In this document: positions 45,541 through 56,488 of the stretch, one piece after another
Layout: every line of letters starts with the position of its first letter
Position numbering within the stretch: the stretch's first letter is position 1
Assembly: GCA_026929865.2 (NCBI GenBank)
Contig: CM049397.1
Span: forward strand, 1,240,001 to 1,304,000
DNA length: 64,000 nucleotides
Direction of reading: 5' to 3'
DNA from: Hyperoplus lanceolatus
Taxonomy: Eukaryota > Chordata > Actinopteri > Uranoscopiformes > Ammodytidae
Notes under the pieces: generated by a model
The model's database searches: none
The model's input: the letters and a program-made list of their open reading frames with translations, nothing else
What the model was told of the DNA's origin: nothing
Program-made: the position numbers and the translations under genes

Positions 45541-48500
45541 TGACTTCATACAAGCAACCATAAAGGAGGATACTGAAAGACAAGTCCAGATGGGAGGTGC
45601 ATCTAATTATCGCATACCAACAATCAAGTTAAAGCCAACAGCCCTCCCCAAGTTTGGTGGCATCAAACGTGATTTTCACAGGTGGAAAAAGGACTGGGAA
45701 GCGCTGCAGAGTCAGGGGGAGCCAACTGGCTCAAAAGAGGTGAAAAAGGTCCAGCTACTAGACAGCCTGGAGGATAAAATCACACGAGACCTTCGGCTCA
45801 CGGCTTACAACACGTCTGATGACATCTTCCGTGTGCTAGAGAACCGCTACGGCAACCAAACATCCATTGCCATAGAAATAGTGGAGGAGATACAGAAGAT
45901 GCCAGCTGTCAAAAGTCACCAGCCACGGAAAATCGTCGACTTAATTCAAGCTGTGGAAAAAGCACTTCAAGATTTGAGTGACCTTGGAGACACAGGTGCT
46001 ATTAAAAATCCCCTTGTGACGAAGTCCATTGAAAGTAAACTCCCGGAGACACTCAAGGAGGAATGGCTTGTGTATGCAGCTGACAGAAGGAATGATGTGA
46101 CTTCAAGAAATCGGTTTGACAGTCTCTTGGCATTCCTCAAAGACCAGGAGAGCATATATGAACAGCTTGAAAAACTGAAGGAGGAAGAGCCAAGCAAGAG
46201 AGAAACCAAGGTGGAGCCAAGATATGCCAGAACCAAGTCAACCAAATCAGGCAACGACCAAGAAGGGTGTGTGGTCTGCAGTGATGTAAAGCACAGAAGG
46301 AAAATCTATTTTTGCAGACAGTTCCGAGCACTGAAACTAGCAGAGAAGAGAGCTGCAGTAAAAAGGTTGGGAGCATGCAGGAGATGTTTGGAGGTTCATG
46401 GCGACGGCTCACAGTGCAAACCTGGATTCCTGTGCAGAAACCAGGACTGCAGGGATGCAGATACTCCTGAGCACCACTTCCATCTGTGCCCCAATGCTGA
46501 GGCAGAGAAAAGCAGCGAGGGTCAGAAGAGGAGCAGGTTCAGTCCGGAAGGGGATAAAGGCAGGAGGAAGTACACAGAGGAGCAGGAGGATTTCTTTGGG
46601 AAACTCTCACCTGAATTGGCAAACCAATGCCGAAATGTGTTTTCCAACACTGCATCCAGGGCTTTCAACGCTGTCAAAGACCAACCAAGCCTTTTAGGGG
46701 AGAGCGGACTTCAAGAGCTGCCAGTACTGATGATGCTTGTTGAGGTCACAGCAAACGCTGGGCAGAAAATTGGAACATTGATCGATTTGGCTTCTGACAC
46801 CAATTACATAACCCACAAGACTGCAAGCAGGCTAAACCTCAAGAATGAAGAAGTCACACTTGTTGTCCATGGAGTTGGGGGCATGGAGGTTTGTGTAGAG
46901 ACAAAACGATACCTCCTCAAGATCAGAGCGAAAACACCAAAAGGCACTCTCAGAGCCCACCAATTGGTGTGTTATGGACTTGACAGCATTGCAGAGATAC
47001 ACAAACATGTGGCACCAAAGCAACTCCAGAGATTCTTCCCAGATGTACCGCTGGATGAACTCCGTAGACCTAAAGAAATAAGTCTGCTCATTAGCCACAA
47101 AGAAGGTCAGCTAGCGCCACAGAGAATCAGAGCTGTTGGTGACCTTGTGCTGTGGGACGGCCCACTGGGGAGAACAGTGGGAGGAACGCATCCTGAACTC
47201 TTTGAAGAACTCACCGTGTCAGCCCACATGTCCAAGACACACTTTGCAAGGTCGATGAGAGCAGCGGCTGCAAGATATGAGGAACAACTCACCAGCATGG
47301 TCCCAGAGCGTCCGCTGGCTAAAAATCAAGGCACCATCCAGCTCTGTGAATCAAGCACTTCAGCCACCAACCAAGACTTTTTAAAGTGGTGCAGATGGGA
47401 CAGCATTGGTGCAGGATGTGAGCCGAAGTGTGGAGGCTGCCGCTGTGGGAACTGTCAGCCAGGTGGAAAGGAAATGACTCTTGCTGAGGAGCGAGAACTC
47501 CAAGTGGTGAAAGATGGCCTCACCTACGTCACAGGAGACGCCCACAGTAAGGAACCACACTGGCATGCCAGATATCCATGGGTAGAGGACCCAGACTCCC
47601 TGCCGAACAATAAAAGGATTGTGGAGGCCACTTTCCTCAGGACGGAAAAGCAACTGGCCAAAGAACCTGAATGGAAAGTCGCCTATACTGCTCAAGTCCA
47701 TGACATGATACATCGAAAAGCGGCAACCAAGTTATCCAGAGACGCAGTGATCAGCTGGCATGGACCAGTATGGTATGTGAGTCACCTCATTGCTCCAAAC
47801 CCCCACTCTGTCACAACCCCTGTGAGACTTGTTTGGAACAGTGGTCAAAAGTTCAGAGGTGTGAGCCTGAACGACCTACTGATGAAAGGCCCAGATGTCC
47901 TCAACCAGATTCGTGCAGTGCTTCTGAGATTCAGGAGTGGAGTGCATGCTGCTCTGGGGGACATAAAAAAGATGTACAACTCAGTCTGGCTGGAAGAAAA
48001 GGAGATGCACCTGCATAGATTCCTTTGGCGTGACTCAGAGGACGAAGAGCTGGGGGAATATGCAATCACCAGGGTAAACATCGGTGACAAGCCAGCAGGA
48101 TGCATCGCACAGCTTGCAATGCGTGAAACCGCCAACCTCCCACCTTTCACTCACCTCAAACAGGAACGGCAGGTAATTCAAGAAGACGGCTACGTTGATG
48201 ACATTCTCACGTCCCACAATGACTTAAACCAGCTGAAAACCATCACAGCGAATGTGGAAAAGATTCTGAAAGCTGGAGGGTTCGAGCTCAAACCTTGGGT
48301 CTATTCTGAGCAAAGTGGGAGGAAAGAGTGCAGTGACAAGCTGGAAAAGGCTGTGGAAAAGACCATGGTCTTACCCAACCAGATGCGAGACGAGGACAAT
48401 AAGGCACTCGGCCTTGGATACATGGTAGAAGAGGACAAACTCCATATCATGGTGGGAATAAACTTCTCAAGGAGAAAGAAAAAGATGAGACTCGGCCAAG

Positions 48501-50128
48501 ACCTTCTGCAGGAGCAGATAAGAGCCCAAACGCCCAACCCCCTGACTCGGCTAGCACTGCTGAGCCAAGTGTCAGGGCTGTATGATCCAGTCGGCCTGGT
48601 AACTCCCGTCAAGCAGAAGGGAGCTATCCTGGTATGTAGGGCATTCCAGGAAGCAAAGGGTGGAAGTGCACCTGTGAAGGACTCATGGGATATAGCGCTC
48701 TCAGATGCACTCAGGGAGGATGCAATAAAGCTCTTTGAGGAGTACGGCCAACTTGCCAAAGTCAAGTTTACCAGAGCACTGACTCCCCCAAGCTTTACTG
48801 ATGGTCCCCTGGCAATCACATTCTCTGATGGTAGTGAGCATACTTATGGAGCAGTGATGTACCTCCGATGGAGTTCAGACCAGGGCCCGGTCATCCGGCT
48901 GGTGGAGTCCAAAGCAAAACGTACTCCTTTGGATCAAGGAGGAGCAGTGTTTGCCTCACGGCTAAAAAGGTACTTTGAACTGCACAGCCGAATCCAGATT
49001 CAGAGGTGGTACCATTTTGTTGATAGCCAGACAATCCTTGGAGCAATACAGCGGGAAAGCTATGGCTATCAGACATTCTTTGCAAATAGGATCGGGGAGA
49101 TTCAAAGCAACACACGGGTCCAGGACTGGTGGTGGATTCCTGGCCCACAAAACATTGCCGACGTTATAACAAGAGGAACCAGCCATCAAGACCTCGATGA
49201 GGACTCAGGGTGGCAAAAAGGTCCCCAATTTCTAAGCTTGCCAGTGGAGGAGTGGCCAATCACATCAGCCAAAGAACTCGCAGCCACTGCCAGGGAGAAC
49301 GTCACTAAACTTCAAAAGAAAGCATGTGTTGCCGCTCTGACCAGAGCTCAGGCTAAGAAGCAGCAAGTGGAACACAAACTGAAACAGGAGGCACAAACAG
49401 AGCAAAGGAGGCTACCTGCAAGGTCAGCTATCCAAACACTGGTGGATGTCAGGAGATACAGCACTCTGAGCCGTCTGGTAAAGACAGTTGCATGGATCTG
49501 GAGAGCGGCAAAAAAGTTTGGCAAACGAAGTCAAGCCGTGGAGAGTCCAAAGTGGGAGGCAATCTCCTCCACAGGAGTCATCTCTGTAAGGGAGCGAGAG
49601 GATGCCCTGAGAGACATTTTCCTTGCAGCACAAGAAAACGCAACCTTCCCTGGCACCACGTTAGACAGGCTTGTGGTCCATAAAGACGGAGACACTGGGC
49701 TACTGGTCTGTGGAGGCAGAGTACAAAGCTTCAAGGAAGCTCAAGTTAGCATCCCCCTCTTACCCTATGATGCCTGGGTGTCCAAGCTGATAGCTCGAGA
49801 GGCCCACAAGGAAGGTCATGAGGGAGTGGCTGGAACCCTCCTAAAGATGAGGAGGAAGGCATGGGTCATTAAAGGGAGGAGGATCGCACAACAAGTTGTT
49901 GATGGTTGCATGGTCTGCAGGAAAGCTACTGTGTCCCTGTCACGAGAGCTCTTCACAGGGACGTCAGGCGGCTCGTCGTCCTATTACCTGCGGAGGAACA
50001 GACAGAAAGCCAAAAGCAGCAGGGAAAGGAGAGCCAAGTTTGCCTTTGAAGCTGTCGATCTTCACACCGTTTCCAGGCGAAGATCGAGTGGGAGGTGTGA
50101 AGTCAAACTAAAGGAACTAAAGAAATAA
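45494..50128 (+). CDS. BEL/Pao gag-pol polyprotein, long open part (1544 codons), integrase truncated
   Basis: Order of regions: retrotransposon gag-like part (PKFGGIKRDFHRW, about residue 52); cysteine-rich zinc knuckles (CVVC...C, CRRC...C, about 259-332); aspartic protease-like IDLASDTNYIT (about 430); reverse transcriptase (VRLVWNSGQKF about 777, YVDD at 900-903); the Pao-specific domain (ALLSQVSGLYDPVGLVTPVK); RNase H (ITFSDGSEHTYGAVMY about 1108, HFVDSQTILGAIQ about 1176); and the integrase zinc-binding HHCC (AHKEGHEGVAG ... CMVC, about 1438-1475). After CMVC only some 60 codons remain and they run into the 3' LTR: the DDE catalytic core is missing. The RNase H segment TPLDQGGAVFASRL also looks shortened. 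The element is therefore non-autonomous. The first Met is only the first in this frame; true translation would begin in gag. Confidence 0.88.
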   Translation: MRGLELHVPLMVSRKADFIQATIKEDTERQVQMGGASNYRIPTIKLKPTALPKFGGIKRDFHRWKKDWEALQSQGEPTGSKEVKKVQLLDSLEDKITRDLRLTAYNTSDDIFRVLENRYGNQTSIAIEIVEEIQKMPAVKSHQPRKIVDLIQAVEKALQDLSDLGDTGAIKNPLVTKSIESKLPETLKEEWLVYAADRRNDVTSRNRFDSLLAFLKDQESIYEQLEKLKEEEPSKRETKVEPRYARTKSTKSGNDQEGCVVCSDVKHRRKIYFCRQFRALKLAEKRAAVKRLGACRRCLEVHGDGSQCKPGFLCRNQDCRDADTPEHHFHLCPNAEAEKSSEGQKRSRFSPEGDKGRRKYTEEQEDFFGKLSPELANQCRNVFSNTASRAFNAVKDQPSLLGESGLQELPVLMMLVEVTANAGQKIGTLIDLASDTNYITHKTASRLNLKNEEVTLVVHGVGGMEVCVETKRYLLKIRAKTPKGTLRAHQLVCYGLDSIAEIHKHVAPKQLQRFFPDVPLDELRRPKEISLLISHKEGQLAPQRIRAVGDLVLWDGPLGRTVGGTHPELFEELTVSAHMSKTHFARSMRAAAARYEEQLTSMVPERPLAKNQGTIQLCESSTSATNQDFLKWCRWDSIGAGCEPKCGGCRCGNCQPGGKEMTLAEERELQVVKDGLTYVTGDAHSKEPHWHARYPWVEDPDSLPNNKRIVEATFLRTEKQLAKEPEWKVAYTAQVHDMIHRKAATKLSRDAVISWHGPVWYVSHLIAPNPHSVTTPVRLVWNSGQKFRGVSLNDLLMKGPDVLNQIRAVLLRFRSGVHAALGDIKKMYNSVWLEEKEMHLHRFLWRDSEDEELGEYAITRVNIGDKPAGCIAQLAMRETANLPPFTHLKQERQVIQEDGYVDDILTSHNDLNQLKTITANVEKILKAGGFELKPWVYSEQSGRKECSDKLEKAVEKTMVLPNQMRDEDNKALGLGYMVEEDKLHIMVGINFSRRKKKMRLGQDLLQEQIRAQTPNPLTRLALLSQVSGLYDPVGLVTPVKQKGAILVCRAFQEAKGGSAPVKDSWDIALSDALREDAIKLFEEYGQLAKVKFTRALTPPSFTDGPLAITFSDGSEHTYGAVMYLRWSSDQGPVIRLVESKAKRTPLDQGGAVFASRLKRYFELHSRIQIQRWYHFVDSQTILGAIQRESYGYQTFFANRIGEIQSNTRVQDWWWIPGPQNIADVITRGTSHQDLDEDSGWQKGPQFLSLPVEEWPITSAKELAATARENVTKLQKKACVAALTRAQAKKQQVEHKLKQEAQTEQRRLPARSAIQTLVDVRRYSTLSRLVKTVAWIWRAAKKFGKRSQAVESPKWEAISSTGVISVREREDALRDIFLAAQENATFPGTTLDRLVVHKDGDTGLLVCGGRVQSFKEAQVSIPLLPYDAWVSKLIAREAHKEGHEGVAGTLLKMRRKAWVIKGRRIAQQVVDGCMVCRKATVSLSRELFTGTSGGSSSYYLRRNRQKAKSSRERRAKFAFEAVDLHTVSRRRSSGRCEVKLKELKK

Positions 50129-50759
50129 TTAACTCACGTAGCAAGCTGGAAAGGAACCTTTCGGCAGTCCGAGTTGCCGCACGGACTATAAAAGAGGCGG
50201 CACACAACAACTACTGATGAAGTGAAAAGAACAAGACGCGACTGGAGCAGCGCTCAGTTCAAAAAGATCTAATCCCGTGCAAACGAGTCTACAAACGCCA
50301 GAGAGGCAGCCGGTAAGACACCGAGCCCATCAGGGGAGACTGGACAATTAAAATGAAATGTTTGTGCAGGCGATAGCTGCTAGTGTTAGCCACGGGGCCG
50401 AACCGGCAGTGCCGTGGTTAACCCTATAAATGCCAGTCTGTGTCATGTTTGATTCTCATTCATAGTTTAATGATGTCATGATTGTTTAAGAAGAACATGA
50501 TTGTTTACTGAGTTTATAAATTATAGATAGATAAGTTAAAATGATTATGAAGAAATTATATCATTATGGTGACATTATTTAAATATAAGTAAAAATATAA
50601 AATGTTTAAAGTCTGTAATATTGAGTTAAGAAAATCCCTGGATACATTGATAATGATGACAGTGGGAGAATTTATGTTGCACTTTGTTGAATTTAAGAGG
50701 GAAAAGGGGAGAATTGTTAAGAATGGATATTTTCCATCATCATCATCATCTTCAACCGC

Positions 50760-52316
50760 TTATCCGAAATCGGGTCGCGGGGGCAGCAGCTTGAGCAGGG
50801 AACCCCAAACTTCTCTTTCCCGGGCCACTTCAACCAGCTCTGACTGGGGGATCCCGAGGCGTTCCCAGGCCAGCGTGGAAATATAATCTCTCCACCTAGT
50901 CCTGGGTCTTCCCCGAGGCCTCCTCCCAGCTGGACGCTCCTGGAACACCTCCCTAGGGAGGCGCCCTGGGGGCATCCTTACCAGATGCCCGAACCACCTC
51001 AACTGGCTCCTTTCAACGCAAAGAAGTAGCGGCTCTGCCCCGAGTTCCTCACAAATGACTGAGCTTCTCACCATATCTCTAAGGGAGACGCCAGCCACCC
51101 TCCTGAGAAAGCCCATTTCGGCCGCTTGTACCCGCGACCTCGTTCTTTCGGTCATTACCCAGCCTTCATGATCATAGGTGAGGGTAGGAACAAAGATCGC
51201 CCGGTAGATCGAAAGCTTTGCCTTACGACTCAGCTCTCTTTTCGTCACAACAGTGCAGTAAAGCGAGTGCAAAACCGCCCCTGCTGCTCCGATTCTACGG
51301 CCAATCTCACGCTCCATTGTTCCCTCACTCGCAAACAAGACCCCGAGGTACTTGAACTCCTTCACTTGGGGTAAGGACTCATTCCCTACCTGTAGTAGAC
51401 AATCCATTTGTTTCCTGCTGAGCACCATGGCCTCCGATTTAGAGGTGCTGATCCTCATCCCAACCGCTTCACACTCGGCTGCAAACCGATCCAATGAGAG
51501 CTGAAGGTCACAGGCCGATGATGCCATCAGAACCACATCATCCGCAAACAGCAGAGATGAGATCTTCAGACCACCAAACTGCAACCCCTCCCCACCACGA
51601 CTACGCCTTGATATCCTGTCCATAAATATCACAAACAGGATTGGTGATAAAGCGCAGCCCTGGCGGAGGCCAACCCCCACCGGAAACGAGTCTGACTTAC
51701 TACCGAGAACCCGTACACAGCTCTCGCTTTGAGCGTACAGAGATTGGATGGCCCTGAGAAGAGCCACCCTCACCCCATACTCCCGCAGCACCCCCCACAG
51801 TATCTCCCGGGGAACCCGGTCATAAGCCTTCTCCAGATCTACAAAACACTTGTAGACTGGATGAGCAAACTCCCAAGCTCCCTCTAGGATCCTTGCGAGA
51901 GTGAAGAGCTGGTCCGTTGTTCCACGGCCAGGACGGAATCCGCATTGTTCCTCTTCAATCTGAGGTTCGACTATCGGCCGAACCCTCCTTTCCAGCACCT
52001 TGGAGTAGACTTTGCCGGGAAGGCTGAGAAGTGTGATACCCCGGTAGTTGGAACACACTCTCTGGTCCCCCTTTTTAAAAATAGGAACCACCACCCCGGT
52101 CTGCCACTCCTTTGGCACTGTACCCGACTTCCACGCAATGTTGAAGAGGCGTGTCATCCAAGACAGCCCCTCCACACCCATTGCTTTCAGCATTTCTGGA
52201 CGGATCTCATCAACCCCCGGGGCTTTGCCACTGTGGAGTTGTTTGACTACCTCAGTGACTTCCACCAGGGAAATTGACGATGATCCCCCATCAGCCTCCA
52301 GCTCTGCCTCCAACAT
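50760..52316 (-). pseudogene. Rex3 reverse transcriptase part
   Basis: 518 open codons. Motifs in order: GKAPGVDEIRPEMLKA, CSNYRGITLLSLPGKVYSKV, EQCGFRPGRGTTDQLF, FVDLEKAYDRVPRE, GLRQGCALSPILFVIFMDRI, LLFADDVVLMASS with the catalytic FADD, FKYLGVLF, and the C-terminal SQLRWFGHLVRMP and TRWRDYISTLAWERLG. This is a complete RTE-type reverse transcriptase domain and tail. It is in the same frame as the endonuclease part, 13 codons after a single TAG stop, so it is not translated from the natural start. Confidence 0.88.
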
Positions 52317-52355
52317 AGAGGGCGTGTTAGTCGGATTCAGGAGTTCCTCAAAGTG

Positions 52356-53309
52356 CTATTTCCACCGACCGACTACCTCCTCAGTTGAGGTCAACAGCGT
52401 CCCATCCTTACTGTACACAGCTTGGATAGTTCCCCGCTTCCCCCTCCTGAGGTGCCGGACGGTCTTCCAGAAACACTTTGGTGCCGACCGAAAGTCCTTC
52501 TCCATGGTTTCTCCGAACTTCTCCCACACCCGCTGCTTTGCCTCTGACACGGCAGAAGCTGCAGCCCTTCGGGCCTGTCGGTACCTTGCAACTGCCTCAG
52601 GAGTCCCCCGAGATAACATATCCCGGAAGCACTCCTTCTTCAGTCGGACGGCTTCCCTGACCACCGAGGTCCACCACGGCGTTCGAGGGTTACCGCCCCT
52701 TGAGGCACCTAAGACCTTGAGACCACAGCTGCCTGCCGCGGCTTCAGCAATGAAAGTTTTGAACATCGACCACTCGGGTTCAATGCCCCCAACCTCCACA
52801 GGGATGCTAGAAAAGCTCTGCAGGAGGTGCGAATTAAAGATCTGTTGAACAGGGGCCTCCGCTAGACGTTCCCAGTTCACCCGCACTACCCGTTTGGGCT
52901 TACCAGGTCTGTCCAGAGTCTTCCCCCACCCTTTGACCCAACTCACAACCATATGGTGATCAGTTGACAGCTCTGCCCCTCTCTTCACCCGAGTGTCCGA
53001 AACATGCGGCCTCAGATCAGATGATACGATCACAAAATCGATCATCGACCTTCGGCCTAGGGCGCTCTGGTACCATGTACACTTATGAGCATCCTTATGT
53101 TCGAACATGGTGTTTGTTATAGACAAACCATGACCAGCACAGAAGTCTAACAACAAACGACCACTCGGGTTCAGATCAGGGAGGCCGTTCCTCCCAATCA
53201 CGCCTTTCCAGGTGTCTCCATCATTGCCCACGTGCGCGTTAAAGTCTCCCAGCAGAACTATGGAGTCCCCTACCGGAGCCCCATGCAGGACTCCGTTCAG
53301 GGTCTCCAA
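52356..53309 (-). pseudogene. Rex3 endonuclease and linker part
   Basis: 317 open codons with the endonuclease motifs [28 protein letters not shown] and [11 protein letters not shown] (catalytic Asp and His), then the linker toward the reverse transcriptase ending [14 protein letters not shown] at 52356-52358 ends it. The N-terminal endonuclease half is upstream in another frame. Confidence 0.82.
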
Positions 53310-53927
53310 GAAGGCCGAATACTCCGAACTGCTGTTTGGTGCATACGCACAAACAACAGTCAGAGTCTTCCCCCCCCCACAACCCGGAGGCGTAGGGAGG
53401 CGACCCTCTCATCCACCGGGGTAAACTCCAACGTAGTAGCGCCCAGCCGGGGGCTCGTGAGTATCCCCACACCGGCCCGGCGCCTCACACCTTGGGCAAC
53501 TCCAGAGAAGAATAGAGTCCAACTCCTGTCCAGAAGTACGGTTCCAGAGCCAAGACTGTGCGTGGAGGTAAGCCCCACCAGATCTAATTGGTAGCGCTCC
53601 ACCTCCCGCACCAGTTCCGGCTCCTTCCCCCACAGCGAGGTGTCGTGGCCCCATGGCAGACCCGGCCACCAGACGCTCGCAGGCGGGCCCCCTTTCTGGG
53701 CCTGGCTCCAGACGGGGGCCCCGGGCTTCCTCCGGGCAGGGTCACACTTCCTCTATCTCGTTTTTTCATGAGGTCTTTTTGAACCATTCTTAGTCGGGCC
53801 CCTCACCCGAGACCACTTTGCCTTGGGAGACCCTACCAGGAGCACTAGGCTCCGGACAACACAGCTCTCAGGTTCACAGGGGCACACAAACCTCTCCACC
53901 ACGGTAAGGTGATGGTTCCCGGAGAGG
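53310..53927 (-). pseudogene. Rex3 5' region with frameshifted endonuclease N-terminus
   Basis: The minus strand near 53360-53611 reads YQLDLVGLTSTHSLGSGT, RRAGVGILTSPRL and LRVVGGG, the N-terminal endonuclease part. It loses frame at a run of nine G (plus-strand C run 53370-53378). Above 53611 other frames continue the same protein family (ARLRASGGRVCH-like text), indicating more indels. The last 150 bases are 5' UTR. Confidence 0.6.
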
Positions 53928-54583
53928 GGATATTTTCCAGAACATTGTAAAAACAACCTTTTTCTTGTTTATTGTTTCACAAGGTTTTTTACCTAACTAC
54001 CTGCTAAGAAACAACCTACTTACCTGAAACCTTGAAATCAGAAAATAAAAGAAGATAAAAAGGAAAAGGAAAAGTGTATTTATTGAGTGAAGCCCAGCAA
54101 CTCTGCGTAGATATCCAACTCCTTCAAGTGGAGACTGCACAAAAGAGGGGAGAACTTGACAAGGCCTATGTGGCGCTATTGTAGGTTAATTGTGAACAAA
54201 GGTGTGGGAAACCCTGCCGTATCTTGGTTTCATGTTAAATCAGTGTCACTTGTCATTAATTGTATATAAAAACTCTTTACTTTAATACAGCGACACAATA
54301 TGGATATCTCCCACAGTGTTTCCATCATAAATTCACTCTTAGGGACTCATTCCCTCTCAGCCAATCACTGTGGGCATAGAAGGTATGAACATGACGTCAT
54401 CCCTAGCAACAGGGTCAACCCTGCCCTCTTGTCTTAGCTTAGGAGTCCCTCCCATTCCTTAGTAAAAGTTGGTCTTAGCAGCTTTGTGAATAGGTTTTAA
54501 GAAATTACTCCTTACCAAGAACTTTTAGTGCTCCTTAGGAGTACTCTTAGCGCTAAGATACAATGTTTTGTGAATACGGCCCC

Positions 54584-54931
54584 TGTACAACTGTCACAAA
54601 GATCCCACATGGTCAGATCTGAAGTGAGGCATCAATGACAGAATTATGACAAGTAAAGACTTTTGGCAGTGCTTTTATTAAAGTGCTTTAAATGATATTC
54701 CACACGGTGAAGAATGGCGCTCAGTGGAGGAGCTCATTGGATGATTGTAGGGATGAGGCCAAGGCTCTTGGAGAGCTCTCCAGCTCTTCACTTGGATGCA
54801 AGCTTCTGCTCTTCAATAATGAATGGGCTCCTCAACTGTAATCTGTAATGAGCCATTCGCAGCCATGACAACTGGAGTCTGCAAAGGTTGGAGGTGTAAA
54901 AGAGAGAGGAGAGCTGCCCATTTGTTCATTT

Positions 54932-54974
<43 letters not shown>

Positions 54975-55498
54975 TACATAAAGTACATTTGCCTCTATTT
55001 TTTATAAAATAAAGCCTACTAGGCTATTATATAGCAAAACCTATTCTGCATCTAAAGTGATATCACTTATGTCGTCAATATGAAATGGCAGGAGGCTGAT
55101 ATCTTCAGGGGGTTAGTGGTTGTAATGAGTCATTATTAGTGTTCCCAGTTTACAGATTAACAGAAGATGGAAAAAGACACATTTGCTTCCAAATAAAATA
55201 GTGCTGGATCCATTGTATGGGAGTGATGAAGGATGTGGAAAAATCAATAAAATGTGCAAAATCTTTGCCACATGCAAATTTCAAATTGTTCCAATAGAAG
55301 GCACTAAAGAATATTTGAGCCCATATCACCCAGTCCTAATTGTACATTAATTCCATGATTTTACTAAAGTAAATATGTGTTACAAGCTTCGGTCATAAGT
55401 AGAAAAATGAGATTAATCGTGATTAATTTATTGATCGATTAATCTAGATAAATTGTGAGGTTAATTAGTTATTTTTTTAAAATATATTGACACACTTT

Positions 55499-55549
<51 letters not shown>

Positions 55550-55634
55550 AAAATTTTATTTATATTTTTATATTTCTTTATATATATATAATTTAAAAAT
55601 TTGTTTGATTTTCAGCCCTAATAATATATATATA
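54584..55634. other. No gene seen; CA and TA microsatellites
   Basis: A (CA)n array lies at 54938-54972 and a (TA)n array at about 55504-55546. The rest shows no supported feature. Confidence 0.55.
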
Positions 55635-56395
55635 TTAGGGCTGTCAAGCGATTACATTTTTTTTGTATCTAATTAATTACAGGCTCTGTGATTAATTAAT
55701 CTAAATTACTAAATTAATCGCATACTTATATGACACTTTTATGCCTGTTTATAAACAACTGTAGGCTACCGTTCGTCTCTCTCTCTCTCTCTTTCTCTCT
55801 CTCTTGTAACTTCTGTCTCCTCCTCTCAGCCAGGTTTCTACATGACATAAATTTAGGAACTACTAGCACTGAAAAAAAAAAACACAAAAAAACAAGCAGG
55901 CTAAATGACCACTGTCTATCTCCCACAACAGACAACGCTGCACTGCCACAGGTGCGGTGCGCATAGCCTATGCCGATTCATTCACCGTCCTACTGTAGTG
56001 GTTATAGGCTCATTCAGGTTAAATCTGCTATTAGGAATTAATCTGAAAATAACAATACATTAATAATTTACTAAAGTTGTGCAGGGACGCCACCATTCAC
56101 TTAAGAATGGAAAAATAATAGCAAGTTTGTCTCATTTTATCAATGGTTTTTCTTTAATGATTGATCTAGTGATCAGTTAAATAAATCAATATTAATCAAA
56201 CCTAGTGAAATTATCACTCTATAACATCTAATAATAAATCAATTATTATTGAGCTTATAAATCTGATAATATGACCAATATTACCGAAGATTAATGACTC
56301 TTGACGTGTCAGTGGTTGACATACCACAAAATATGTAATTTAATGACAGAAAGTAATGAAATCCACACATTTAAAATCACTAAAACTAAGCACAC

Positions 56396-56397
<2 letters not shown>

Positions 56398-56484
<87 letters not shown>
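56398..56484. repeat. (GT)n microsatellite
   Basis: About 43 uninterrupted GT units. Confidence 0.98.

Positions 56485-56488
<4 letters not shown>

Larger units (their letters stand above)
50736..53927 (-). mobile_element. Rex3 (RTE-clade) non-LTR retrotransposon, near full length
   Basis: Flanked by the 11-bp duplication GGATATTTTCC (50725-50735 and 53928-53938). On the minus strand it runs from 53927 to a (GAT)n tail at 50736. Two reverse-transcriptase stretches, near 51645 and near 52088, match the conserved Rex3 sequences I know from fish work. Length 3.19 kb, with endonuclease before reverse transcriptase, fits a near-complete Rex3. The coding region is broken by a G-run frameshift near 53371 and one TAG at 52356-52358. 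Confidence 0.88.
43855..54161 (+). mobile_element. BEL/Pao LTR retrotransposon, recent, with a Rex3 in its 3' LTR
   Basis: Two long terminal repeats (43855-44721 and 50096-54161) begin TGTGAAGTC and end CTTGACA. AGGCC flanks the whole (43850-43854 and 54162-54166), a 5-bp target duplication typical of BEL/Pao. The internal region is 5374 bp with a gag-pol reading region and a purine tract (GAGTGGGAGG) just before the 3' LTR. Outside the Rex3 insertion the LTRs differ by about six substitutions and one 4-bp deletion over 863 bp, so the insertion is recent. A classical TGG primer-binding site after the 5' LTR is not evident. Confidence 0.92.
50096..54161 (+). repeat. 3' LTR of the BEL/Pao element, split by Rex3
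   Basis: The LTR parts are 50096-50735 and 53939-54161. Their sum, 863 bp, equals the 5' LTR minus one 4-bp deletion (AATTAATTAAC versus AATTAAC). The duplicated target GGATATTTTCC stands on both sides of the LINE. Confidence 0.9.
42548..54583. mobile_element. Outer TIR element holding the BEL/Pao insertion
   Basis: GGGGCCGTATTCACAAAACATT at 42548 is mirrored by AATGTTTTGTGAATACGGCCCC ending at 54583. Subterminal motifs GCTAAGAGTAC and TAGGAGT are repeated in both halves. The element's own sequence is only about 42548-42661, 43265-43854 and 54162-54583. The rest is a small MITE and the retrotransposon. Target duplication not clear. Confidence 0.7.

Noticed and set aside
48301-48819. 172-codon minus-strand frame inside the BEL/Pao pol
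   Set aside because: Antisense shadow of the reverse transcriptase and Pao domain; no motif of its own.
49896-50111. Alternative-frame end of the BEL/Pao element as an envelope gene
   Set aside because: It is the out-of-frame tail after the integrase deletion; too short and without signal peptide or membrane segment.
52048-52848. 266-codon plus-strand frame inside Rex3
   Set aside because: Antisense of the Rex3 endonuclease and reverse transcriptase; shadow frame.
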